A stretch of 5,407 nucleotides of DNA from Gemmatimonadota bacterium (GTDB lineage: Bacteria; Gemmatimonadota; Gemmatimonadetes; Gemmatimonadales; GWC2-71-9). Below are positions 1 through 5,157 of this stretch, in pieces. The notes beneath the pieces are model-generated. The model searched no databases. It had not been told where the DNA came from and saw only the letters and a program-made list of their open reading frames with translations. Made by a program: the position numbers and the translations under genes. The DNA lies in the NCBI GenBank assembly GCA_029862935.1, contig JAOTWK010000265.1:1-5407 (forward strand), written 5' to 3'. The first letter of the stretch is position 1; every line of letters starts with the position of its first letter.

Positions 1-960
1 TACCCCGGCCGCATCACAGATCATCGTCATCTCGGGTGACAGCTCGCGCTTCTCGCCGTCCAGGGTCTCCGTCCGTTCACCGGCCACCGCATGCCGCACG
101 ATGATCTTGGGTCCCGCAACCTTGGCGAGATCGAACGCGTGCATCGGCTGGTTGAGCTCGAACAGGATGTAGTTGGTTGCGTCGACCACGTTGTTGATGG
201 GTCGCTGCCCAATGCTCCGGAGCCGCGCGTCCAGCCACGCTGGTGATGGCCCTACGCTGACGCCGCGAATCAGCGCAGCCATGTATCGAGGACATCCGTC
301 GGCGTCCTCGATCACGACCTCGACACCACCCACGGTGCCGGCCGATGCTACCCGTCGTGGTGCCGCCCCGACCCCAGGCGAACGCGGGAATGACGGCAAT
401 CGAAGTGGGAGATCGTACACCGCCCCAAGCTCGCGAGCGACGCCTTTGTGGCTCAACAGATCAGGTCGGTTCGCCGTGACCTCGATCTCCATTCGGACGT
501 CCCGCATTGGCAACGCTTGGAGCAGTGGCGTGCCCGGCGTGGCATCGGTGTTGAGATCCATGATGCCTTGATGATCGGTTCCGAGCTCGAGCTCACTTGG
601 CGAGCACAACATGCCGTTCGAGGTGACACCGCGGATCTTACGGGCGGAGAGCTCGAGTCCCCCCGGCAACACCGTGCCGACTGGCGCGTACGGATACTTG
701 CGGCCCGCGACCACGTTGGTCGCCCCGCACACCACGTCGAGTACCTGCGTTCCGTCATTCACCCGGCACAGCGTGAGGCGGTCAGCATTGGGATGCTTCT
801 CGACCTTCTCGACCAGCCCCACAATCACACCGTCCAGCGGCGGATCCACACGTTCCGACGTCTCGACGGATGCACCGAGCAACGTGAGCCGCCGCGCGGC
901 ATCGTCAGGGTCGAGCGCACGTCCGAGGATCGCGGACAGCCAGTTGACGGAGACGATCAT
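1..960 (-). CDS. pheT: Phenylalanyl-tRNA synthetase beta subunit, N-terminal part (3' end outside the window)
   Basis: PheT pairs with PheS as a cytoplasmic alpha2-beta2 enzyme that charges tRNA-Phe; the beta chain contributes tRNA binding and editing. The frame is open from ATG at 960 to the left edge and gives 320 residues, so well over half of a typical chain of about 800 is missing. Visible parts: the N-terminal segment starting MIVSVNWL; the EMAP-like tRNA-binding fold at about residues 41-150 (VEKHPNADRLTLCRV, VCGATNV, KIRGVTSNGMLCS); the linker motif EVTANRPDLLSHKGVAREL at 160-178; and the start of the B3/B4 editing region at about 215-320, with INNVVDATNYILFELNQPMH and AFDL. The start lies 2 nt after the pheS stop. 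I see no good Shine-Dalgarno, so translation is probably coupled to pheS. No frameshift is visible. Family identity is certain from these motifs. Confidence 0.97.
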   Translation of the reverse strand, partial: MIVSVNWLSAILGRALDPDDAARRLTLLGASVETSERVDPPLDGVIVGLVEKVEKHPNADRLTLCRVNDGTQVLDVVCGATNVVAGRKYPYAPVGTVLPGGLELSARKIRGVTSNGMLCSPSELELGTDHQGIMDLNTDATPGTPLLQALPMRDVRMEIEVTANRPDLLSHKGVARELGAVYDLPLRLPSFPRSPGVGAAPRRVASAGTVGGVEVVIEDADGCPRYMAALIRGVSVGPSPAWLDARLRSIGQRPINNVVDATNYILFELNQPMHAFDLAKVAGPKIIVRHAVAGERTETLDGEKRELSPEMTMICDAAGV

Positions 961-962
961 TG

Positions 963-1991
963 CTATTCGACGAACTGGTTGAGGAACCGCATGTCGTTCT
1001 CGTACAACAAGCGGATGTCAGGAATGCCGTGGCGCAGCATCGTGATGCGATCCGGTCCCATGCCAAAGGCATAGCCCGTGTAGCGCTCGGCGTCGATGCC
1101 GCAATTCTCGAACACGGCGGGGTGCACCATGCCGGCGCCCATGATCTCGAGGTACCCCGTCTGCTTACAGGTCGCGCACCCGCTTCCCTTACAGATTTGG
1201 CACTGCACGTCCACCTCTGCCGACGGCTCCGTGAACGGGAAGAACGACGGGCGAAATCGTACCGACGTGTCCTTCGAGAAGAAGCGTCTCACGAACGTAT
1301 CGATGGCCGCCTTGAAGTCGACGAAGCTCACTCCCTCATCCACGGCCAGTCCTTCGATCTGCTCGAACACCGGTGAGTGCGAGGGGTCGAACGCATCTCT
1401 CCGATAGGCCAGTCCGGGCACCACGATGCGAATTGGTGGCGCGTGCTGCTCCATGGTGCGGGCCTGCATCGGTGACGTGTGCGTCCGCAACAGAACGCCA
1501 GGTCCGAGATAGAAGGTGTCGTGCTCGTCAGCCGCGGGGTGATCCAGCGACATGTTGAGCTTCGTGAAATTGTAGTCTTCGGTCTCCGCTTCCGGTCCGG
1601 TGACACGCGTGAAGCCCAGGTCCTGGAAGATCGCGCAGATTTCGTCCACCACGGCGAGCACCGGATGGCGCGCCCCCCGCCACTGCTCTCGACTCGGCAT
1701 CGTGAGATCGATGTCGACGGACCGTACCCCCCCGGCCGCCAGCATACGCTCCCGATCGGCAATCGCCGCCTCGAGCTGCTGCTTGACCTGGTTTGCGCGC
1801 GCGCCGATGGCCCGACGCTCGTCCGCGGGAAGGGATCCCAGCGATCGGAGAATCCGGGTGAGTGTGCCCGCCTTGCGGCCAAGCAACTCGGTGCGCAGAT
1901 CGGCAAGCGTCGTAGCGTCCGCGGTGGCAACCCGATCCACCGCCCGCATGAGCTCTTCGAGCTGATCGTGGTGGGGTGCAGGATTTGACAT
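963..1991 (-). CDS. pheS: Phenylalanyl-tRNA synthetase alpha subunit
   Basis: This is the catalytic subunit, which activates phenylalanine with ATP and transfers it to tRNA-Phe. It has 342 residues, a normal full length. Residues 1-90 are a charged, probably coiled-coil tRNA-binding arm. The class II core follows: motif 1 around 109-127 (HPVLAVVDEI), the RTHTSPMQARTM stretch at 169-180, the motif 2 region at 196-218 (YRRDAFDPSHSPVFEQIEGL), and motif 3 around 309-327 (FGMGPDRITMLRHGIPDIR). Cysteines C264, C267, C272 and C275 form a CxxC-x4-CxxC knuckle just before GYLEIMGAGMVHP; I recall similar cysteine pairs in some other bacterial PheS proteins, so it is probably a structural zinc site. The ATG at 1991 lies 13 nt after the rplT stop with no clear Shine-Dalgarno. 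That spacing leaves no room for a pheM-like leader and terminator as in E. coli. Confidence 0.98.
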   Translation of the reverse strand: MSNPAPHHDQLEELMRAVDRVATADATTLADLRTELLGRKAGTLTRILRSLGSLPADERRAIGARANQVKQQLEAAIADRERMLAAGGVRSVDIDLTMPSREQWRGARHPVLAVVDEICAIFQDLGFTRVTGPEAETEDYNFTKLNMSLDHPAADEHDTFYLGPGVLLRTHTSPMQARTMEQHAPPIRIVVPGLAYRRDAFDPSHSPVFEQIEGLAVDEGVSFVDFKAAIDTFVRRFFSKDTSVRFRPSFFPFTEPSAEVDVQCQICKGSGCATCKQTGYLEIMGAGMVHPAVFENCGIDAERYTGYAFGMGPDRITMLRHGIPDIRLLYENDMRFLNQFVE

Positions 1992-2004
1992 GCGTAGGAC
2001 GCCG

Positions 2005-2358
2005 TTAGAGGCTTTTCTTGGCTACCTCCGCCAGCTCACCAAACGCAGCAGCGTCACGCACCGCCAGATCGGCAAGCATCTTTCGATTGATCTCCACCCC
2101 CGCCTTCTTGAGACCCGCCATGAAGCGACTGTAGCTCATGTCGTGTGTGCGGGCTGCCGCATTGATCCGCACGATCCAGAGCTTCCGGAAGTCACGCTTG
2201 CGCTGTCGCCGATCACGATACGCGTACCGCAACCCGCGCTCGACATTCTCCTTGGCCGATTTGTACAACTTGCTGCGCCCGCCACGCGCTCCCTTCGCCG
2301 CGCGCATGATCTTCTTCTTGCGCTTGAGGCGGGCGACGTTGCTTCTGACTCTTGGCAT
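2005..2358 (-). CDS. rplT: 50S ribosomal protein L20
   Basis: L20 is a primary 23S rRNA-binding protein needed early in large-subunit assembly, and in several bacteria it is also the feedback regulator of this operon. The 117-residue product has normal length. It starts [17 protein letters not shown], with the very basic N-terminal extension (about 1-55), followed by the globular domain containing [26 protein letters not shown] and [17 protein letters not shown]. The frame stays open upstream to 2502, but that longer reading would overlap rpmI. The ATG at 2358 is chosen because it gives the family N-terminus and has a strong AAGGAG 6 nt upstream. It lies 10 nt after the rpmI stop, and pheS follows 13 nt after the TAA. 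Confidence 0.98.
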   Translation of the reverse strand: MPRVRSNVARLKRKKKIMRAAKGARGGRSKLYKSAKENVERGLRYAYRDRRQRKRDFRKLWIVRINAAARTHDMSYSRFMAGLKKAGVEINRKMLADLAVRDAAAFGELAEVAKKSL

Positions 2359-2364
2359 CGCTCG

Positions 2365-2370
2365 CTCCTT
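2365..2370 (-). promoter_or_regulatory. rplT ribosome-binding site overlapping the rpmI stop
   Basis: The coding strand reads TAAGGAG, where TAA is the rpmI stop and AAGGAG is a near-perfect Shine-Dalgarno 6 nt before the rplT ATG. This fixes the rplT start at 2358. Ribosomes finishing rpmI would sit on the rplT signal, so the two genes are probably translationally coupled (inference). Confidence 0.85.
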
Positions 2371-2563
2371 ACGCCTGTAACAGGCGCTTGATGCGGCGCT
2401 CGTCTGCTTTCGCGACCAACGTCGCGGTGCGGAGACGGCGCTTCCGTTTTGGGTGCTTCTTCGTGAGGATGTGGCTCTTGTTGGCCCGGGATCGCTTGAC
2501 ACGCCCCTTGCCGGTCAACTTGAAGCGCTTCATCGCCGCACGTTTGGTTTTCTGTTTCGGCAT
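2369..2563 (-). CDS. rpmI: 50S ribosomal protein L35
   Basis: This is a small, highly basic large-subunit protein of 64 residues, the usual family length. The N-terminus [20 protein letters not shown] and the [15 protein letters not shown] segment at about 31-45 are diagnostic of L35. The ATG at 2563 has AAGGA at 2573-2577, with 9 nt between, as its ribosome-binding site. The gene sits between infC (118 nt upstream) and rplT (10 nt downstream) in the order conserved across many bacteria. The TAA stop is shared with the rplT Shine-Dalgarno. Confidence 0.98.
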   Translation of the reverse strand: MPKQKTKRAAMKRFKLTGKGRVKRSRANKSHILTKKHPKRKRRLRTATLVAKADERRIKRLLQA

Positions 2564-2572
2564 TTCTTTCGA

Positions 2573-2577
2573 TCCTT
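2573..2577 (-). promoter_or_regulatory. rpmI ribosome-binding site
   Basis: The coding strand carries AAGGA followed by 9 nt of A-rich spacer and the rpmI ATG. It lies at the end of the 118-nt infC-rpmI spacer, so rpmI has its own initiation signal rather than depending on infC termination. Confidence 0.75.
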
Positions 2578-2581
2578 GTCA

Positions 2582-2606
2582 GGCGGTCACGCGTGCGGGC
2601 GGTCAC
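2582..2606 (-). repeat. 9-bp direct repeat upstream of rpmI
   Basis: The coding strand has GTGACCGCC twice (plus-strand ggcggtcac at 2582-2590 and 2598-2606), with a period of 16 bp and a CACGCGTG palindrome at 2588-2595 between and overlapping the copies. It sits 5 nt upstream of the rpmI Shine-Dalgarno. It could be part of an RNA structure for L20 control, but the sequence alone does not show this. Confidence 0.4.
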
Positions 2607-2633
2607 AACCTGCTGCCATTGCCGCTCTGCCGC

Positions 2634-2681
2634 TCCTGCCCCTTCAGCTTCACCTGCCCCCTCCTGCCCCTCCTCCCCCTC
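2634..2681 (-). repeat. G-rich degenerate repeat in the infC-rpmI spacer
   Basis: Immediately after the infC stop, the coding strand is almost pure purine with scattered C, built on a GGGGCAGG(A/T) motif. The plus strand shows tcctgcccc at 2634-2642 and 2662-2670 and acctgcccc at 2652-2660, followed by further C-rich runs. The copies are irregular, with spacings near 10 and 18 bp. No hairpin or T-tract is seen, so this is not an intrinsic terminator. The motif also occurs once inside the hydrolase gene at 3867-3875. Confidence 0.6.
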
Positions 2682-3203
2682 CTATTTCGGCGCCAGCACC
2701 ATCGTCATGTTCCGGCCTTCGAGCTTTGACGCCGATTCGACCTTGCCGACATCCTTCACCGCGTCGAACACCCGATTGAGCACCTCTCGACCCAGCTCCG
2801 GGTGGGTCACCTGCCGACCACGGAACATCAGTGTCAGCTTGACCTTGTTGCCTTCCTCGAGGAACTGGCGAGCGTGTCGGGTCTTGAACTCGAAATCGTG
2901 ATCACTGATGTTGGGTCGGTACTTCACTTCCTTCACCTGGATCACGTGCTGCTTCTTCCGTGCTGCCCGCGCCGCCTTCGCTTGCTCGAAACGATACTTG
3001 CCGTAGTCCATGATCTTGACCACAGGCGGTCGGGCCATGGGGGCCACCTCAACCAAGTCGAGCCCGCTTTGGCGGGCCGCGTCCAAGGCCTGATCGACGG
3101 GAACCACACCAACTTGTTCCCCGTCGGCTCCAATCAGACGCACCGGGCTGATCCGGATTTGCTGGTTGACCCTCACCCTTTGTTTGCTGTCTGGGCTAGC
3201 CAG
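2682..3203 (-). CDS. infC: Translation initiation factor IF-3, with probable CTG start
   Basis: IF3 binds the 30S subunit, prevents premature joining of 50S and proofreads the start codon and initiator tRNA. The chosen reading gives 173 residues, a typical length. The N-domain covers about 10-80 (RVNQQIRISPVRLIG, GLDLVEVAP, PPVVKIMDYGKYRFEQ); a lysine-rich linker lies near 80-88; the C-domain follows with VIQVKEVKYRPNISDHDF, FLEEGNKVKLTLMFRGRQ and the end GRNMTMVLAPK. No ATG starts the conserved region. The frame is open far upstream, but only through the terminator hairpin. CTG at 3203 is preferred because AAAGGGGG lies 7 nt upstream; it gives M-A-S-P-D. The alternative GTG at 3176 has a poor ribosome-binding site. 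A rare start fits the known AUU start and IF3 autoregulation of E. coli infC. Product identity is certain; the start is probable. Confidence 0.95.
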   Translation of the reverse strand: MASPDSKQRVRVNQQIRISPVRLIGADGEQVGVVPVDQALDAARQSGLDLVEVAPMARPPVVKIMDYGKYRFEQAKAARAARKKQHVIQVKEVKYRPNISDHDFEFKTRHARQFLEEGNKVKLTLMFRGRQVTHPELGREVLNRVFDAVKDVGKVESASKLEGRNMTMVLAPK

Positions 3204-3210
3204 TGACGTT

Positions 3211-3218
3211 CCCCCTTT
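3211..3218 (-). promoter_or_regulatory. infC ribosome-binding site
   Basis: The coding strand carries AAAGGGGG, separated by 7 nt from the CTG at 3203. It is the only strong Shine-Dalgarno-like sequence in front of the conserved IF3 N-terminus, and it decides the start choice. It begins 14 nt after the terminator T-tract. Confidence 0.7.
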
Positions 3219-3232
3219 CGCTGGACTGCAAC

Positions 3233-3263
3233 AAAAAAAACGGACTCGGTCCCTCCGAGTCCG
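3233..3263 (-). terminator. Intrinsic terminator/attenuator before infC
   Basis: On the coding (minus) strand, the perfect 9-bp stem CGGACTCGG/CCGAGTCCG with loop AGGGA is followed directly by eight T's (A's at 3233-3240 on the plus strand). No T-tract follows in the other direction, so it works only for leftward transcription. It would end read-through from the hydrolase operon. Because the best promoter lies upstream of it, it also stands between that promoter and infC, and so probably acts as a regulated attenuator. Confidence 0.92.
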
Positions 3264-3376
3264 CCACGAACGTCGGGAGCAACTCCGGCGCTCGATCCAC
3301 AGAACCCTGAACGCTCGCCTCAATGGGCGGCAGGAGGGTGAAGCGCAAACGCGCTTGCTTGCCAAATTGTGCTTGG

Positions 3377-3405
3377 AACGTACGCCGACCCCTAGGGCGT
3401 GTCAA
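3377..3405 (-). promoter_or_regulatory. Predicted sigma70-type promoter of the infC operon
   Basis: The coding strand has a perfect -35 TTGACA (3400-3405), a 17-bp spacer and a -10-like TACGTT (3377-3382), which keeps the important TA and final T of the consensus. The -35 lies within the last codons of the hydrolase gene, and the spacer contains its TAG stop. Predicted transcription would start near 3370. No other good promoter is seen between here and infC. This is a sequence prediction only. Confidence 0.6.
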
Positions 3406-4315
3406 GCGGTTGGTACGCAAAGGACTTGCGGTCCCGCACCGCGTGTCCCACGGCATGAACCGGGTCGTGCTCGAATACCAAGAGCCAACCCTCGGCCGCG
3501 GCTCGCTCCAGGACCTGGCGCTTGGTTTCCAGCGTGACCAGCGGCTCCAAATCGTAGCCCATGATCCACGGCAGCGGAACGTGGGCCGTGGTGGGGACCA
3601 GATCGCCGAGGTAGCAGGCCGATTCCCCGCCGCTCTGGATCAGCACGGACTGGTGGTAGGGCACGTGCCCAGGGGTCGGCAGCACACGGATCCCGGGCAG
3701 CACCTCCGTCTCCCCTTGCACGAGGCGCCAGCGATCCGCCTCCGCAATCGGCTGATAGTTTGGCGGTAGATAGCTCGCTGCCGTACGCTGGTTGGTGTTG
3801 AAGCCGAACGCCAGCTCACGCTCCTGCACGATGTACGTGGCGTTGGGAAAGGCGAGGCGTGGCCCTTCCTGCCCCTTCTGCCCCCCCGACGGTCCGGGAC
3901 GGTCGGAGACGGTCGGAGACGACTGCAAGCACGTGTTTCCCCCTGCGTGGTCGAAATGCAAATGGGTGTTGATCACGTAGGTGATGTCGCTCGGAGCGAA
4001 CCCCGCCGCCGCCAGTGCATCCTCCAGTTGGGTTGGACCGGTCTGCCCGGCGTTCTCGACACCGTAGATGTGCATGAACTTGGGGCGTTCCTTGTTGCCG
4101 ATACCGGTATCGACGAGTATGGGCCCGGCATCGTGCTCGACTAAGAGGCATCGGAGCGCGAGGGGAATGCGGTTCTGCTCATCGGGAGGAATGCGCTTCT
4201 CCCACATCGGTTTGGGCACGACGCCAAACATGGCGCCGCCGTCCAGTCGCTGGCGGCCGGCGTCGAGCGTGTGACACGTGAGACCACCGACCCGAAACGT
4301 GTGTACGAGACTCAT
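3392..4315 (-). CDS. MBL-fold metal-dependent hydrolase (lactonase-like group)
   Basis: This is a 307-residue cytoplasmic enzyme of the metallo-beta-lactamase superfamily, with no signal peptide. The dinuclear metal site is complete: HLHFDH (H118, H120, D122, H123), H217 in PTPGHVPYH, D238 in YLGDLVPTTAHVPLPW, and H283 in VFEHDP. The N-terminal part (LVDTGIGNK at about 68-75) and overall layout match proteins related to N-acyl-homoserine lactonases and quinoprotein-relay/SoxH-like hydrolases. The substrate cannot be told from sequence. Residues about 132-155, between the HxHxDH motif and FPNATYIVQ, are a Pro/Gly/Ser/Gln-rich insertion encoded by repetitive DNA (3891-3920 and adjoining G-rich sequence). 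Close relatives, as I recall them, have a short loop there. The ATG at 4315 overlaps the exonuclease stop as ATGA, pointing to coupling in one operon. Quorum quenching is possible but unproven. Confidence 0.9.
   Translation of the reverse strand: MSLVHTFRVGGLTCHTLDAGRQRLDGGAMFGVVPKPMWEKRIPPDEQNRIPLALRCLLVEHDAGPILVDTGIGNKERPKFMHIYGVENAGQTGPTQLEDALAAAGFAPSDITYVINTHLHFDHAGGNTCLQSSPTVSDRPGPSGGQKGQEGPRLAFPNATYIVQERELAFGFNTNQRTAASYLPPNYQPIAEADRWRLVQGETEVLPGIRVLPTPGHVPYHQSVLIQSGGESACYLGDLVPTTAHVPLPWIMGYDLEPLVTLETKRQVLERAAAEGWLLVFEHDPVHAVGHAVRDRKSFAYQPLDTP
3865..3920 (-). repeat. Tandem decamer plus G-rich motif inside the hydrolase gene
   Basis: The plus strand has three head-to-tail decamers, ggtccgggac (3891-3900) and ggtcggagac twice (3901-3910, 3911-3920); the first differs from the others at two positions. 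They are flanked by a C-rich run at 3865-3887 that contains tcctgccccttc (3867-3878). Three 10-bp units equal 30 bp, so the reading frame is kept; they encode the SPTVSDRPGP-like part of the insertion. The 12-mer tcctgccccttc also occurs at 2634-2645 in the infC-rpmI spacer. Confidence 0.75.
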
Positions 4316-5157
4316 ATCTCTTTCACCGACGTTGGCAATGCGGTCTTGCGTCGACGGCGCCGTCGCGACAGCTCCCGGACGTCCTCGAGCGTGGTTGCAC
4401 CCTGCTCGGCAGCAAGATCGAGCAGGTGGTTGAGGATCTTCGCGGTTGCCATGGCGTCACCGCCCGCCCGATGCCGATTGGTGATCTCCACCCCAAAGTA
4501 ACTGGCCACGCTGTCTAACCCACGCGAACGCAGGCCCGGAATCAGACGGCGTGCCATGTGTACCGTGCAGAGTCGCGGTCCCTCGAGCGCCAAATACCTG
4601 GTGCGGCGCAGCTCTCGAGACAAGAACGCCCAGTCGAATCGCGCGTTGTGCGCTACGAAGACCCGGCCGGCCAAGGCATCCGTGACTTCGTCTGCGATGT
4701 CCGCGAAGGTCGGCTTATCGCACACCATGTCGTTCGTGATGCGCGTGATCGCGCTCACCACGCGAGGGATGGGTCGCTCCGGATTGACCAACGTGTCGAG
4801 CACGACGTCACACCGTCCATCAGCGAGTGTCACGACCGCGATCTCGGTCACCCGATCACCGTGTCCGGCCCGACTCCCCGTCGTCTCGACATCTACGACG
4901 GCGAACGTGCAAAAGGCGAGTGACGCGCCCTGCGCGGGTGTGGCCGCCAGCGCCCAACGCCCATCTCGTAACCGCCGGACACGCGGGTCGGACCCCAAGA
5001 GGGCCACCGTCACACGATCGGCAATCGCGCGCGTCGCGCGGCCGATCCCGAGCACGTCTCGCGCAAGCGTCACACTGTCCGCCGACTGACCGTCGAGAAA
5101 CCGAAGCGCCCGATCGACGAGCGTCCCCTGAGGCGTGGCGCGGATGCCTTCCTGCAT
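4312..5157 (-). CDS. DEDDh-family (DnaQ-like) 3'-5' exonuclease
   Basis: This predicted nuclease resembles the proofreading epsilon subunit/PolC exonuclease group and probably acts in DNA repair or RNA/DNA end trimming. It has 281 residues from the ATG at 5157, chosen because it overlaps the upstream stop as TGATG. An in-frame ATG at 5193 would add 12 residues and overlap the upstream gene by 37 nt; it cannot be excluded. Numbered from the longer form, ExoI is FAVVDVETTG (D101, E103), ExoII is FVAHNARFDWAFL (D187), and ExoIII is HRAGGDAMAT (H241, D246), so all five catalytic residues are present. ITRITNDMV and LCTVHMARRLIP are also typical. The first 90 or so residues, before the nuclease domain, have a helix-rich pattern ending in DPRVRRLRDGRWAL, which could be a small winged-helix-like domain (inference). 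The C-terminus has a run of six arginines. It is not simply dnaQ, because of the N-terminal domain. Confidence 0.9.
   Translation of the reverse strand: MQEGIRATPQGTLVDRALRFLDGQSADSVTLARDVLGIGRATRAIADRVTVALLGSDPRVRRLRDGRWALAATPAQGASLAFCTFAVVDVETTGSRAGHGDRVTEIAVVTLADGRCDVVLDTLVNPERPIPRVVSAITRITNDMVCDKPTFADIADEVTDALAGRVFVAHNARFDWAFLSRELRRTRYLALEGPRLCTVHMARRLIPGLRSRGLDSVASYFGVEITNRHRAGGDAMATAKILNHLLDLAAEQGATTLEDVRELSRRRRRRKTALPTSVKEI

Larger units (their letters stand above)
3204..3370 (-). promoter_or_regulatory. Predicted 5' leader of the infC-rpmI-rplT-pheST mRNA
   Basis: This region between the predicted transcription start near 3370 and the infC start has no convincing gene. In order it contains a perfect hairpin AAGCGC-GTTT-GCGCTT (3341-3356), a weak GGAG/CTCC hairpin (3276-3286), the strong intrinsic terminator (3233-3263) and the infC ribosome-binding site. 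In Bacillus, the corresponding leader ends in a terminator whose formation is promoted by L20 binding. The layout here suggests the same type of attenuation. I could not identify a 23S-like L20 site or a defined antiterminator by eye, so the effector is inferred. Confidence 0.6.

Noticed and set aside
448..1074. Long open frame on the plus strand (208 codons) opposite pheT/pheS
   Set aside because: It is antisense to two unmistakable genes, has no recognisable domain and ignores the coding pattern; long opposite-strand frames are common in GC-rich genes.
1096..1988. Plus-strand open frames opposite pheS
   Set aside because: They lie within a full-length pheS with all synthetase motifs and show no similarity to known proteins.
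2005..2502. 165-codon reading of the L20 frame
   Set aside because: The extra N-terminal residues overlap rpmI in another frame and are not part of the L20 family; the ATG at 2358 has a strong ribosome-binding site.
3241..3263. Hairpin as a terminator for plus-strand transcription
   Set aside because: No T-tract follows it on the plus strand, and there is no plus-strand gene to terminate.
2682..3365. 227-codon reading of the IF3 frame from an ATG at 3365
   Set aside because: It would translate the leader, terminator hairpin and T-tract; the extra residues are Arg/Cys/Ser-rich and unlike IF3, and the initiator would lie next to the predicted transcription start.
3865..3920. CRISPR array or insertion-sequence remnant
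   Set aside because: The 10-bp units are head-to-tail without spacers, and there are no terminal inverted repeats or transposase fragments.
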